A DNA stretch of 64,000 nt from an uncultured Paracoccaceae bacterium (GCA_947493145.1 CANLPZ010000001.1:248001-312000); one strand, 5' to 3'; counted from the stretch's first letter, positions 27,643 to 37,316 are shown. Translations and numbers: made by a program. The notes: generated by a model not told the origin, from the sequence alone.

Positions 27643-28244
27643 AATGCACACCGTTTTTTATGTTGCTCTTGGCTAAAATGATATTTGGGGGCGATAAATT
27701 CTTCTGCGCGTTTGATCCAACCGCCTTTTCCACCATCTCGCCTGCGGGCGTATTTGCGGCTCGCGGGTCGGCGATCAGCCAAGGCATAATAATAATTGCG
27801 CCGCGCAATCCCGTAAGCATCGACAAAATGATTGGGTGCCACCGCCACAGCCGCCGCCGATTGCCGTTCGGTTTGCGGTCCAATGGCACCATCGATTGCC
27901 GCGGCAAACCCCATATCGTTTAACAGATGTTGCAAGATTTTAACCGCGTTTCCGCCCGCGTTTACATACATATCAAATACGCTGGATTGGATTGGGCTGG
28001 GCAAACCACTGATACGGGGGCGTCGAAAATAATGTTCAATGAAAATTTCAATCGCCTTTGTGCGATCCAGTCGCTTGACGTCCGCCGAAGTGACGCGCCC
28101 GTCACCGGTCAAATCCAACCCCAAACGGCGCATTGTATGAATTGTAACGCCAAAATTCGTCGCACCGCCGGGATCATCGGGGTCATTCACGTACCCACCT
28201 TCCCGTTCAACGATCATTTCGGCAATTTCAGACACTGTTTGCAT
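27633..28244 (-). CDS. Holin-associated N-acetylmuramidase (GH108 endolysin)
   Basis: This 203-residue enzyme should cut the glycan strands of peptidoglycan. It carries the GH108 catalytic segment EREGGYVNDPDDPGGATNFG, with Glu15 as the likely catalytic acid. An EF-hand or dockerin-like loop DLTGDGRVTSAD (44-55) follows, then a C-terminal peptidoglycan-binding-like part (IDGAIGPQTERQSAAAV). No signal peptide is visible, so it would need the holin to reach its substrate. The ATG at 28244 has AGGGG six bases upstream. It resembles the endolysin used to release gene transfer agents in Rhodobacter capsulatus. Confidence 0.85.
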   Translation of the reverse strand: MQTVSEIAEMIVEREGGYVNDPDDPGGATNFGVTIHTMRRLGLDLTGDGRVTSADVKRLDRTKAIEIFIEHYFRRPRISGLPSPIQSSVFDMYVNAGGNAVKILQHLLNDMGFAAAIDGAIGPQTERQSAAAVAVAPNHFVDAYGIARRNYYYALADRRPASRKYARRRDGGKGGWIKRAEEFIAPKYHFSQEQHKKRCALWD

Positions 28245-28287
28245 AATTGACCCCTGCGAATTCGGGATCAATCACGCCACAAATGCG

Positions 28288-28746
28288 TTAATTAGATGCT
28301 GCCTCAGCGTTCGGATCTTTGTAAACACCCTGTGCTTTTAGCGCGTCGACGACCTCTTTTGGCATATAGGTTTCGTCGTGTTTCGCCAGAATTTCGTCCG
28401 CAACAAACGTTCCAGCAACATACCGACCAGTTCCAACCATGCCTTGGCCCTCTTCGAACAGGTCCGGCAAGATACCCGTATAGGTCACAGGAACTGTTCC
28501 TCCACCATCCGTCACGGCAAAGGACACCGTTTCACCTTGGCCACGGACCAAGGAACCCGCCTCGACCAACCCGCCGATACGAAACACTTCGTTTGCCGCG
28601 GGGGGTTCGGCCAAAACTTCCGTCGGAGACCGGAAATAGTTGATGCCGTCGCGAAACGCGTAACCAATCAACGCTGTGGCAACCGCCAATGCAACAAAGG
28701 CAAGGATGATGATTTGAATGCGTCGCTGTTTTTTAAGACTTTTCAT
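28288..28746 (-). CDS. ccmE: Cytochrome c maturation haem chaperone CcmE
   Basis: CcmE carries haem covalently in the periplasm and hands it to CcmF. The 152-residue protein has an N-terminal membrane anchor (about 9-30), an OB-fold domain and the haem-binding His123 in LAKHDETYMP with Tyr127. It starts 17 bases after the argC stop and ends 43 bases before the muramidase start. Confidence 0.95.
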   Translation of the reverse strand: MKSLKKQRRIQIIILAFVALAVATALIGYAFRDGINYFRSPTEVLAEPPAANEVFRIGGLVEAGSLVRGQGETVSFAVTDGGGTVPVTYTGILPDLFEEGQGMVGTGRYVAGTFVADEILAKHDETYMPKEVVDALKAQGVYKDPNAEAASN

Positions 28747-28763
28747 CGACTTACCAGCTGCAC

Positions 28764-29792
28764 CTAAGGGAAAACAGGCGCCAACATAAGGCCCGCGGTT
28801 TCGTTTTCACCTAACATCAGATTGGCGTTTTGCAAGGCTTGCCCAGATGAACCTTTGGTCAAATTATCAAGCGCTGCTATCACGATTGCGCGGCCTTCGA
28901 TCCGGTCACCTGTCACGCCGATATGACAGAAATTCGATCCGCGAATATGACGGGTCGATGGGTGATCCCCAAATGGCAACATTTCGATGAACGGTTCGTC
29001 CTGATACGCGTCATTCAGCGCGGAATAGATCGCTTTCGGGTCACCTTTTACGTAAACCGTCGCGATAATTCCGCGGTTGGTTGGCAACAAATGTGGGGTG
29101 AATTGAACCTGCACAGGGCGACCTGCAATTGCAGAAAACTCTTGATCAAACTCTGCCAAATGTCGATGTGTCCCGCCAACCGCATAGGCGTGCGCGCCCT
29201 CGGACAGTTCGGCGTGCAATAAGTTTTCTTTTGGCGAACGCCCTGCCCCTGATACACCCGTTTTCAGATCAATAATGATGTCATCAAGATCGATAACGTC
29301 GGCCGCGATTAACGGACGTAGTGCATATTGACCTGTCGCCGCATTACACCCTGTGCCCGCCACCAATCGGGCGGATTTAATTTGGTCGCGGTAAAATTCA
29401 GTTAGACCGTAGACGGCGATGTCCTGTAGATCCTTTGCGTCGTGTCCTTTACCATACCATTTTGCGTAAACCTCCGGATCGGAAAGCCGAAAATCCGCTG
29501 ATAAATCAACAACTTTTACGTTTTCTGGCAACGCACGGATGACCTTTTGCGATGTGGCATGTGGCAAGGCACAAAACACCAAATCCGCATTCGAAAAATC
29601 AATCTCATCGATTTTTTGCAGCATGGGCAAATCCAAATGCCGCAAATGTGGAAACACTTCGCCCATCGAAAGTCCCGCTTTGCGTTCAGCAGAAAGTGCG
29701 GTGATGGTCATTGAGGGATGCGTGGCGATTAAACGGACGAGTTCCGCCCCTGTATATCCAGATGCGCCAAGGATGATGATGTTATGTGTCAT
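28764..29792 (-). CDS. argC: N-acetyl-gamma-glutamyl-phosphate reductase
   Basis: ArgC reduces N-acetylglutamyl phosphate in arginine synthesis. The 342-residue protein starts with the NADP loop [21 protein letters not shown] and has the catalytic Cys149 in [30 protein letters not shown]-type sequence ([16 protein letters not shown]) and [12 protein letters not shown] are also typical. It heads the minus-strand run that continues into ccmE. Confidence 0.95.
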   Translation of the reverse strand: MTHNIIILGASGYTGAELVRLIATHPSMTITALSAERKAGLSMGEVFPHLRHLDLPMLQKIDEIDFSNADLVFCALPHATSQKVIRALPENVKVVDLSADFRLSDPEVYAKWYGKGHDAKDLQDIAVYGLTEFYRDQIKSARLVAGTGCNAATGQYALRPLIAADVIDLDDIIIDLKTGVSGAGRSPKENLLHAELSEGAHAYAVGGTHRHLAEFDQEFSAIAGRPVQVQFTPHLLPTNRGIIATVYVKGDPKAIYSALNDAYQDEPFIEMLPFGDHPSTRHIRGSNFCHIGVTGDRIEGRAIVIAALDNLTKGSSGQALQNANLMLGENETAGLMLAPVFP

Positions 29793-29856
29793 TGCAACGG
29801 CCTTTCAGTCACACGCCATGTAAGAAAAAATAAAGCGCGATGCAACGCAGGACGCG

Positions 29857-30669
29857 CTATGCCGCTTCAAACGTGATTTTTCGTCGCAAAAATTGCGTCG
29901 CGCGCTGCGACACCTGCACCGGATCACCGGTTGTCAAAAATTTCGACTGCGTTCCTGACCCGATCATATTTGGGTGGCGTTTCAGATAATCACCCAAGCT
30001 GGCAGACACCAGATCCGCTTGGCTATACACTTTTACGTCATGACCAAGTGCTTTTTGGAATTCGTCTTGCATTAACGGATAATGCGTACAGCCCAAGATG
30101 GCGGCCTGCGGATCCGGCATTTTGCGTTTCAGCGCATCGACGTGTGAATTCACCAACGCCTCAGCAAGGATCATGTCGCCATCCTCGATCGCGTCAACAA
30201 CACCCCCACAAGCCTGCGCCTCAACATCGACGCCGATTGCCCGAAACGCCAATTCGCGCTGAAACGCGCGACTGGCAACCGTCGCTGGCGTCGCAAATAA
30301 GGCGACATGTTTGACATCAACCTCGCGTGGCGGCGAATTGTCCCCCCACTGGCGTTCGGTCAGCGCTTCGATCAACGGGACAAAAACCCCCAGAACGCGT
30401 TTGTCTGTGGGCAGCCAGCGTTCCTGCATCCGCTTTAACGCCGCGGCCGAGGCCGTGTTGCAGGCCAAGATGACCAAATCGCAACCTTCGTCCCACAAAC
30501 GTTCGACCGCTTTGGTCGTCAGATTGAAAATATCATCCGCATCCCGCACGCCATAAGGCGCATGCGCATTGTCACCAAGATACACAAAATCCACATCTGG
30601 CAACGCAGATGCCGCCGCATCAAGGACGGTCAAGCCGCCTAATCCACTGTCAAAAATACCTACTGCCAT
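29857..30669 (-). CDS. murI: Glutamate racemase
   Basis: MurI interconverts L- and D-glutamate for peptidoglycan. The 270-residue protein has [15 protein letters not shown] at the start, the first catalytic Cys70 in [10 protein letters not shown] and the second Cys194 in [21 protein letters not shown] is the third family block. It starts three bases after the acyltransferase stop and is probably cotranscribed with it. Confidence 0.95.
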   Translation of the reverse strand: MAVGIFDSGLGGLTVLDAAASALPDVDFVYLGDNAHAPYGVRDADDIFNLTTKAVERLWDEGCDLVILACNTASAAALKRMQERWLPTDKRVLGVFVPLIEALTERQWGDNSPPREVDVKHVALFATPATVASRAFQRELAFRAIGVDVEAQACGGVVDAIEDGDMILAEALVNSHVDALKRKMPDPQAAILGCTHYPLMQDEFQKALGHDVKVYSQADLVSASLGDYLKRHPNMIGSGTQSKFLTTGDPVQVSQRATQFLRRKITFEAA

Positions 30670-30672
30670 AAC

Positions 30673-31551
30673 TCACGCGCGATGTTTTGCTTCAAATTCG
30701 TATCCGAACTCATAGCTTTTGTTCGGGTGAGGTGAAAGATCGTAAGTGGATTTGCGCAAAAAATCCATCATCGCCGCATTGTCGCCTTTGAACCGATCCA
30801 AAACATCGCGGCCAATCGGGTCCCCGATAACAATCCGCGCAGGTTCATCGACACGGCGTTTAAATTCTTTGATCAACAGCCCCATCCGCAACGTGTAGTG
30901 CAAGCGACTGGCATATTGAAACAGTTTGGAATTTTCACCATCGAAATAAATCGGCACGACCGTGGCTTGTGATTTTGCAACCATTTTGGCCGTAAATGAC
31001 CGCCATTTGGGGTCCATAGGAGGCTTTTTTCGACCTGCGGCCGTGGACACCGTCCCACCGGGGAAAACGCCAATTGCACCGCCATCTGCCAGATAAGACA
31101 GGGACGTTTTACGCGTCTCAAGGTTCAGTCGAAGCGCTTCCTTGGTCTCGTCGAAAGAAATCGGAAGAATTGTGCGTTTCAGATCATCCGACCGCGCAAA
31201 CACATCATTTGCCAAAATCCGGAAATCGCCGCGAACATGAGACAGGATATGCCCCATCAACAACCCATCCAAAATTCCATAAGGATGGTTCGCGACAACG
31301 ATTAACGGGCCTGTTTTGGGGATATTGTCCAGTGACCCAGAAAGGATATCAAGGCTCAGACCGAAACGGTCGACCATAACATCCCAAAACCCACGCCCGT
31401 TCGCGATGTCTTGTTCGTACCCTTCTGCACGTTTGATCAAACGAATTCGACCGGTGACGTTTTCCATCACACGTATAATGGCCCGCCCAGGTCGGGTTTC
31501 TGCAGAATGGGAATATGAAATATCCCGCGCGATGTGTTTTTGGTTGTGCAT
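30673..31551 (-). CDS. Lysophospholipid acyltransferase family protein
   Basis: A 292-residue PlsC-like acyltransferase, probably acting on a lysolipid at the inner membrane. VVANHPYGILDGLLMG is the acyl-acceptor motif with a modified His-x5-Asp spacing, GGAIGVFPGGTVSTA is the FPxGT block and VVPIYFDGENS the fourth motif. Related Rhodobacteraceae genes are sometimes called ornithine-lipid or haemolysin-type acyltransferases. The acceptor is not clear. It lies just upstream of murI. Confidence 0.8.
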   Translation of the reverse strand: MHNQKHIARDISYSHSAETRPGRAIIRVMENVTGRIRLIKRAEGYEQDIANGRGFWDVMVDRFGLSLDILSGSLDNIPKTGPLIVVANHPYGILDGLLMGHILSHVRGDFRILANDVFARSDDLKRTILPISFDETKEALRLNLETRKTSLSYLADGGAIGVFPGGTVSTAAGRKKPPMDPKWRSFTAKMVAKSQATVVPIYFDGENSKLFQYASRLHYTLRMGLLIKEFKRRVDEPARIVIGDPIGRDVLDRFKGDNAAMMDFLRKSTYDLSPHPNKSYEFGYEFEAKHRA

Positions 31552-31632
31552 TCTTCCGCTCTTTACTGGGTTGCGCGAACCTGTATCGGAATATAGCGCG
31601 TGAAACCAGAAATTCCACCCGCCATAGTTATG

Positions 31633-34600
31633 TTAGTGTCGCATGGCTGCGTCCCCTTGCGCCGGTCCTGCCTGCAATTTCGCCCACAAGGTTTCGCGTT
31701 GCTTTTCGTATTTGGCGACCGCGGTTTGTTTTATCGGCCCAAATCCACGGATCATCATCGGAAGCGCAGCTATTTCTTTCGCCGTTGCCTCGTTTTCTGG
31801 CGTCAAGACTTCGACCAATCGATCCATGTCGGTTTTGAACTGAACGATCAACGCGCGTTCCATTTTGCGCTCTTCCGTATATCCAAAAATGTCAAATTTG
31901 GTTCCGCGCAATGATTTCAATTTTGCCAAAACTGGGAACACGCCCGCCAACCAACCGCCAAAGGCACGTTTTTTCGGGCGGCCCTGTGCGTCTTTGCCAC
32001 CAAGCATCGGGGGCGCCAAATGATGTGTCAGCTTTAGCGTCCCGCCGAATTCTGCCTCCGCTTTTGCTTTGGTATCTTTTAACAGCCGCGCGACTTCGTA
32101 TTCATCCTTATACGCCAACAGTTTATGGTAACTTTCCGCAAATTCAGCGCGCAGTGTCTCTGGCATTGCAGCAACCGCATCGCGATAGTTTTGCGCCAGT
32201 TTTTCGTTTTGATACGCAACCAAATGGTTTGCACGGAAATCAATTTTCTCGGCCAACGTCTTGGGCTTTTCAACAACTTTGGACCGAAGAACCGAGTGCG
32301 CATCCTGAGGGAACACCGCCGCCCATCTTCCGTATTCAAACGCTTGCAGGTTCCGATCAGGCGCTGCTCCATTTAGCCGGATGGCTTGTTCGATTGCCTC
32401 GTAACGGATTGGAACCAAACCATTTTGCCACGCCGCGCCAAAGATCATCATGTTCGAATAGATGCTGTCGCCCATCAAAGCTTTGGCCAAATCTGAGGTA
32501 TCCAACAAGGCAATGTCGTCCTGCCCCACACGGGCTTGTAACGCCATGGTCAGGTCTTCGGTTGGTAATTTAAAGTCCACGTTCTTGGTAAATTCACCCG
32601 TGATAATTTCGTGGGCGTTGACCACCGCGCGCGTGCGACCCGTTTTTATCAACCCCATCGTTTTGGCCGATGCCGACACCACAAGATCGCCACCGATCAA
32701 CGCATCGCATTCACCAACAGCAACGCGGATCGCCGAAATATCTTCGGGCGCATTTGCCAAACGACAATGGATGTTCACGGCGCCGCCCTTTTGTGCGAGC
32801 CCTGCCATTTCCATCATTCCGGCACCTTTGCCGTCAATATGTGCCGCCATGGCCATAACGGCGCCAATGGTAACAACGCCCGTTCCGCCGACACCGGTTA
32901 TGACCACATTGTGGGTACCAGTGATGGTTGGAAGCGTCGGGTCAGGCAAATCTGGGACATCAAGCTTTGTGGTCGGCTCTTTGCGAATTACGGCGCCTTG
33001 GACCGTGACAAAGGACGGACAGAACCCATCAACACAGGAAAAATCCTTGTTACAGGACGATTGATCAACCGCGCGTTTGCGCCCCAGTTCTGTTTCTTTT
33101 GGAACGATTGAAACACAGTTCGATTGAACACCACAATCACCGCAACCTTCGCAGACGTCTGTATTGATGAACACGCGTTTGTCTGGGTCAGGAAACAAAC
33201 CGCGCTTCCGGCGGCGCCGTTTTTCTGCGGCACAGGTCTGAATGTAGACAATTGCCGACACGCCTTTGACCTTTGACATTTCACGCTGAACTGTTGGCAT
33301 TTCTGCCCGTTCATGTCGTTTAATATCGGGCGGGAACTTATTGAAATCTATATCTTCTTTGTCGTCATAAACGATCCGAATTTCGGCAACGCCCATCGCT
33401 TGTAATTCGCGACAAATCTGATCTGCTTTCAGGTCCCCATCATTCGTTTGCCCACCGGTCATTGCGACGGCATCATTATAGAGAATTTTGTAGGTGATGT
33501 TGGTTCCGGCTGCGATCGCGAAACGGATCGCCAATGAACCGGAATGGTTATACGTTCCGTCGCCTAAGTTCTGAAACACATGATCGCGGGTAGAAAACGG
33601 GGCCTCGCCGACCCAATTCGCGCCTTCGCCCCCCATTTGAGTGAACCCAACGCTGTCGCGGTCCATCCATTGCACCATATAGTGACAGCCAATCCCTGCG
33701 TAGGCACGGCTTCCATCAGGCACTTTGGTCGAACTGTTATGCGGACATCCAGAACAGAAATAGGGCAACCGTGCCGCCAGCTCTGGCGCGTTGTCGGCGC
33801 GTTTCGCTTCTAACACCCGATCAAGCCCCGCTTGGATCGCGTCTGTGCCACAGCCCTCTTCGATCAAAATACCGCCCAGCATTTCCGCGACCTGCATGGG
33901 GCCAAAATCTGATTTGGTTGGAAAAATTTCTTCACGACGGCCTTCGATATGGGCATCGCCCTTGTGCCACCCGTACACGCGACGTCCGCGGCGGTCGTCA
34001 AAGATCGCCTCTTTCACCTGAACCTCGATCAGTTTTCGTTTTTCTTCAACGATAACAATCAGATCAAGTCCCTCGGCCCATTCGTGAAACGATGTCATAT
34101 CCAATGGCCAGACTTGACCGATTTTATATGTTGTTATGCCCAACCGCTCTGCTTCGGCGTCGTCAATTCCCAGCAATGACAATGCATGCGACAAATCGAG
34201 CCAGTTTTTACCCGCCGCAACAAACCCGATTTTGGCACCGGCCTTACCCATTTTACGCTGGTCCATTTTGTTCGCACGCGAAAACGCTTCGGCGGCAAAG
34301 CGTTTGTAATCGATCATGCGCGCTTCTTGGACCTGCGGTGTATCACCAATCCGAATGTTCAATCCGCCTTCTGGCATGTCAAATTCGGGTTCCACGAATT
34401 CCAATCGGTGCGGGTCGGCGTCCACGACAGACGTCACCTCGATTGTATCTTTCATCGTCTTTAAACCGACCCAGACCCCCGCAAAACGGCTGAGCGCCCA
34501 CGCGTATTGACCGTAATCAAGGATTTCTTGCACCCCAGCGGGCGATACAATCGGCATATAGGCATCCATCATCGCCCAGTCTGATTGGTGTAAGGTTGTG

Positions 34601-35058
34601 GAGCTTTCGCCGGTGTGATCGTCCCCCATCGCCATAACGACACCACCATGTGGTGAGGTCCCCGCCATATTGGCGTGACGCATGACATCACCGGATCGGT
34701 CAACACCTGGTCCCTTGCCGTACCAAAGCCCAAACACGCCATCGTATTTGCCTTCGCCGCGCAGTTCCGCCTGTTGCGACCCCCACAGCGCTGTCGCGGC
34801 CAGATCTTCGTTTAGGCCGACCTGAAATGTTACCTCGTGATCATCGAGGTGCTTTTTCGCGCGTTGCATCTGCATATCAACCGCGCCCAGTGGCGACCCA
34901 CGATACCCCGTTACATATCCGGCGGTGTTCAATCCCGCCGCCCTATCACGGGCCTTTTGCATCATCATCAAACGCACAAGCGCTTGCGTTCCGTTCAACA
35001 AAACCGTGTGTTTTTCCAAATCATATCGATCGTCGAGACTTATTTTTGGCGTCGTCAT
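31633..35058 (-). CDS. Indolepyruvate ferredoxin oxidoreductase, fused subunits
   Basis: This 1141-residue enzyme decarboxylates aryl pyruvates such as indolepyruvate to acyl-CoA, passing electrons to ferredoxin. It fuses IorA and IorB: an N-terminal pyruvate-oxidoreductase and thiamine-pyrophosphate region (YRGSPLGAVDMQMQRAKKHL; CSGCPHNSSTKVPDG; MGGEGANWVGEAPFS), a ferredoxin-like cysteine cluster (VCEGCGDCGVQSNC ... CNKDFSCVDGFCPSFV) and a C-terminal gamma domain (GVGGTGVVTIGAVMAMAAH). Fused forms of this length are common in alphaproteobacteria. The ATG at 35058 has GGGAGGTG just upstream. A LysR gene is divergent. Confidence 0.92.
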   Translation of the reverse strand: MTTPKISLDDRYDLEKHTVLLNGTQALVRLMMMQKARDRAAGLNTAGYVTGYRGSPLGAVDMQMQRAKKHLDDHEVTFQVGLNEDLAATALWGSQQAELRGEGKYDGVFGLWYGKGPGVDRSGDVMRHANMAGTSPHGGVVMAMGDDHTGESSTTLHQSDWAMMDAYMPIVSPAGVQEILDYGQYAWALSRFAGVWVGLKTMKDTIEVTSVVDADPHRLEFVEPEFDMPEGGLNIRIGDTPQVQEARMIDYKRFAAEAFSRANKMDQRKMGKAGAKIGFVAAGKNWLDLSHALSLLGIDDAEAERLGITTYKIGQVWPLDMTSFHEWAEGLDLIVIVEEKRKLIEVQVKEAIFDDRRGRRVYGWHKGDAHIEGRREEIFPTKSDFGPMQVAEMLGGILIEEGCGTDAIQAGLDRVLEAKRADNAPELAARLPYFCSGCPHNSSTKVPDGSRAYAGIGCHYMVQWMDRDSVGFTQMGGEGANWVGEAPFSTRDHVFQNLGDGTYNHSGSLAIRFAIAAGTNITYKILYNDAVAMTGGQTNDGDLKADQICRELQAMGVAEIRIVYDDKEDIDFNKFPPDIKRHERAEMPTVQREMSKVKGVSAIVYIQTCAAEKRRRRKRGLFPDPDKRVFINTDVCEGCGDCGVQSNCVSIVPKETELGRKRAVDQSSCNKDFSCVDGFCPSFVTVQGAVIRKEPTTKLDVPDLPDPTLPTITGTHNVVITGVGGTGVVTIGAVMAMAAHIDGKGAGMMEMAGLAQKGGAVNIHCRLANAPEDISAIRVAVGECDALIGGDLVVSASAKTMGLIKTGRTRAVVNAHEIITGEFTKNVDFKLPTEDLTMALQARVGQDDIALLDTSDLAKALMGDSIYSNMMIFGAAWQNGLVPIRYEAIEQAIRLNGAAPDRNLQAFEYGRWAAVFPQDAHSVLRSKVVEKPKTLAEKIDFRANHLVAYQNEKLAQNYRDAVAAMPETLRAEFAESYHKLLAYKDEYEVARLLKDTKAKAEAEFGGTLKLTHHLAPPMLGGKDAQGRPKKRAFGGWLAGVFPVLAKLKSLRGTKFDIFGYTEERKMERALIVQFKTDMDRLVEVLTPENEATAKEIAALPMMIRGFGPIKQTAVAKYEKQRETLWAKLQAGPAQGDAAMRH

Positions 35059-35097
35059 AATGCACCTCCCCTGCATCGCGATTGCTGCAATTAGCTT

Positions 35098-35116
35098 AGG
35101 TCAACAATTGTGACCT
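35098..35116. promoter_or_regulatory. Inverted repeat between ior and lysR, with extra half-site
   Basis: AGGTCA-N7-TGACCT is a perfect six-base inverted repeat. A third half-site TGACCT at 35129-35134 continues the pattern; both right halves are preceded by a CAATT tract. It sits in the shared promoter region, the usual place for a LysR-type regulator to bind. Confidence 0.5.
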
Positions 35117-35216
35117 ATCAAGACAATTTGACCTTGGGGTTACGTTTGATATTTGCACTAAACTCTTGTTATGAATAGAACAGAAATTCGCGCAAAAACG
35201 AAATGATCGGATCAAA

Positions 35217-36122
35217 ATGGATTGGGACAAGCTCAGAATATTTCACGCGGTTGCGGATGCGGGCAGTTTGACCCATGCCGGTGAAACACTGCATTTGTCG
35301 CAATCTGCGGTGTCCCGTCAGATTCGCGCACTTGAAGAGTCGCTAAATACGACCCTCTTTCACCGACATGCACGCGGACTGATTCTTACCGAACAGGGCG
35401 AGCTGCTGTTTGACGCGACGCAAGCGATGAACAAACGGCTCGACGCCGCCTCTGCCCGCATTCGTGACAGCGAAGAAGAAGTATTTGGCGATTTGCGCGT
35501 TACAACCACTACAGGTTTTGGATCATTGTGGTTGGCACCACGCCTCCCCCATCTCTACGACAAGTATCCTGACCTAAAAATCGACCTAATGCTGGAAGAA
35601 CGGGTATTGGACCTGCCCATGCGCGAGGCAGATGTGGCAATTCGCATGAAAGAACCATCGCAAGCGGACCTAATTCGCAAGAAACTTATGTCGGTCCGCA
35701 TGCGACTTTATGCAGATCCTAAATATCTTGCAGAAAATGGAACACCCGAAACGATCGAAGGCTTGGGTAAACACAGATTGATTTGCCAAAACCCGAATAC
35801 ACCACAGGTTTCTGCCGGCTTGGCCCTTATTCAACAATTGCTTGCGGTCGATTCGCCATCGTTGCTGACTGTGAACAACTATTTTGGAGTTTTGCAGGGC
35901 GTTTTGCATCAATTGGGCATTGGAATTTTGCCAGATTACGTCACCGAAGACTTCCCAGATTTGGTTCGGGTGCTGCCGGATTTGGAATCCGTCGAGGTTC
36001 CAGTGTTCCTCGCCTATCCCGAAGAATTACGTCATTCCAAACGGATATCGGCATTCAGAGACTTCGTCGAAGAAGAAATCATCGCCTATCGTAAGCACAT
36101 GAGAGAGCTGGCTCACCCATAG
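35217..36122 (+). CDS. LysR-family transcriptional regulator
   Basis: A 301-residue regulator with an N-terminal winged helix (WDKLRIFHAVADAGSLTHAGETLHLSQSAVSRQIRALE) and a substrate-binding domain (FGDLRVTTTTGFGSLWLAPRLP). It is divergent from the indolepyruvate oxidoreductase gene and probably regulates it. Its effector is unknown. Confidence 0.88.
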   Translation: MDWDKLRIFHAVADAGSLTHAGETLHLSQSAVSRQIRALEESLNTTLFHRHARGLILTEQGELLFDATQAMNKRLDAASARIRDSEEEVFGDLRVTTTTGFGSLWLAPRLPHLYDKYPDLKIDLMLEERVLDLPMREADVAIRMKEPSQADLIRKKLMSVRMRLYADPKYLAENGTPETIEGLGKHRLICQNPNTPQVSAGLALIQQLLAVDSPSLLTVNNYFGVLQGVLHQLGIGILPDYVTEDFPDLVRVLPDLESVEVPVFLAYPEELRHSKRISAFRDFVEEEIIAYRKHMRELAHP

Positions 36123-36210
36123 GTATGCAATATTCGCATAGCGGGAATGCGTCAGCTGCATTGACTTAATCCTTGATTAATCACTCCGTGCTACTTATTT
36201 CATCCTTGAC

Positions 36211-36288
36211 GATGATGATCGCATACTTGTGCATCATCTTCATACCTCCCTGTTGGACTTTGGCCGAGCTTTGCTCGGCCTTTTTTTT
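36211..36288 (+). ncRNA. Candidate small RNA with anti-Shine-Dalgarno motif
   Basis: A 78-base segment between lysR and the MBL gene has three linked parts. First is a hairpin with perfect arms GATGATG (36211-36217) and CATCATC (36232-36238). Second is an unpaired stretch containing CCTCCC (36245-36250), complementary to ribosome-binding sites. Third is a strong terminator (GGCCGAGC-ttt-GCTCGGCC with eight T). CCUCC-loop RNAs of this kind regulate translation in alphaproteobacteria. No promoter could be assigned with confidence, so it might instead be a processed lysR 3' UTR. Confidence 0.5.
36262..36288 (+). terminator. Terminator of the small RNA or lysR
   Basis: Perfect eight-base stem GGCCGAGC/GCTCGGCC, loop TTT, followed by eight T. 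It is the strongest intrinsic terminator in the window. Confidence 0.92.
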
Positions 36289-36348
36289 GCTTTTCTTTTG
36301 TCGGTAATTTAGTTTAGTTGGAATTGTAACTATCAGCAAGGAAACCCG

Positions 36349-37200
36349 ATGACCGACGAAATCATTCTTTTAGGAACAAAAGGCGGTCCTGCCATTCGGC
36401 AAAATGGGGCAATGCCAACAGCGTCTCTGCTAAAACTGAACGGCAAGACAATCCTAATTGATTGCGCGGTTGGATCCACACGCAGCACCGTTGACGCCGG
36501 TGTTAGCTTGCTTGATATCGACGCCATTTTCATTACCCACCTTCATTCGGACCATGTGCTGGAACTTGGCCCGCTTTTATACACCGCTTGGACAACCGGC
36601 TTGCGGAAGTCGGTTGATATCTATGGCCCCGACGGGATCAGCGCATATTGGGATGGCTTCATGGCCTCAATGTCCTATGACTACGAAATTCGTTTGATTG
36701 ACGAAGGCCGCCCCCCGTTAAAGGACATGATCAATGTCCACAGCTTTTCCGAAGGCGCCGTTGCCAACATGGATGGGATGTCAATCGATGCACTGCGCGT
36801 CCAACACCCCCCCGTGACAGACTGCTTTGCGTTGCGTTTCACAGCCAACAACAAAACTGTGACGTTTTCCGCCGACACCAGCTATTTCCCTGCCCTTGCA
36901 GATTTTGCCGCTGGAAGCGATGTGCTGATCCACGAAGCGATGTTGTTGGACGGGGTTGAACGTTTGATCGAACGCACACCTGGTGCGGATCGATTGCGCG
37001 AACATTTATTGGCCTCGCATACATTTGCCCAAGACGCCGGAAAAATCGCAACCCAAGGGAAGGTTGGACATCTGGTTTTAAACCATTTGGTACCCGCTGA
37101 TGACCCCGACTTTGGCGAAACCGAATGGACAAATGCTGTGCGCGAAACTTGGGATGGCCCGCTGACGATCGGACACGACGGGTTGAAAGTCCCGCTTTGA
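36349..37200 (+). CDS. MBL-fold metallo-hydrolase
   Basis: A 283-residue protein of the metallo-beta-lactamase superfamily, with the zinc motif THLHSDH at 63-69, ILIDCAVGSTR before it and VTFSADTSYFPALADFA and HLVLNHLVPADD later. The layout resembles RNase Z-like and small-molecule hydrolases. The substrate cannot be told. It stands alone between the small RNA and purL. Confidence 0.8.
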   Translation: MTDEIILLGTKGGPAIRQNGAMPTASLLKLNGKTILIDCAVGSTRSTVDAGVSLLDIDAIFITHLHSDHVLELGPLLYTAWTTGLRKSVDIYGPDGISAYWDGFMASMSYDYEIRLIDEGRPPLKDMINVHSFSEGAVANMDGMSIDALRVQHPPVTDCFALRFTANNKTVTFSADTSYFPALADFAAGSDVLIHEAMLLDGVERLIERTPGADRLREHLLASHTFAQDAGKIATQGKVGHLVLNHLVPADDPDFGETEWTNAVRETWDGPLTIGHDGLKVPL

Positions 37201-37316
37201 TCCCAAAAATTTCGATTTGCCCGAACTTTTACATGCTTTGCGACCAGCGCCCCCTTTAATTTTATACGGCCGTGGACTAAGAGATCGCCAAGCTAAGGCC
37301 TGAGGGGAAAGAGCAC

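Noticed and set aside
27064-28244. Prophage remnant
   Set aside because: Only lysis genes are present. No integrase, capsid, tail or repressor genes lie within reach, and no attachment repeat was seen.
36123-36348. Small ORF in the lysR-MBL gap
   Set aside because: No start with a ribosome site and codon-like composition was found. The paired hairpin and terminator fit an RNA better.
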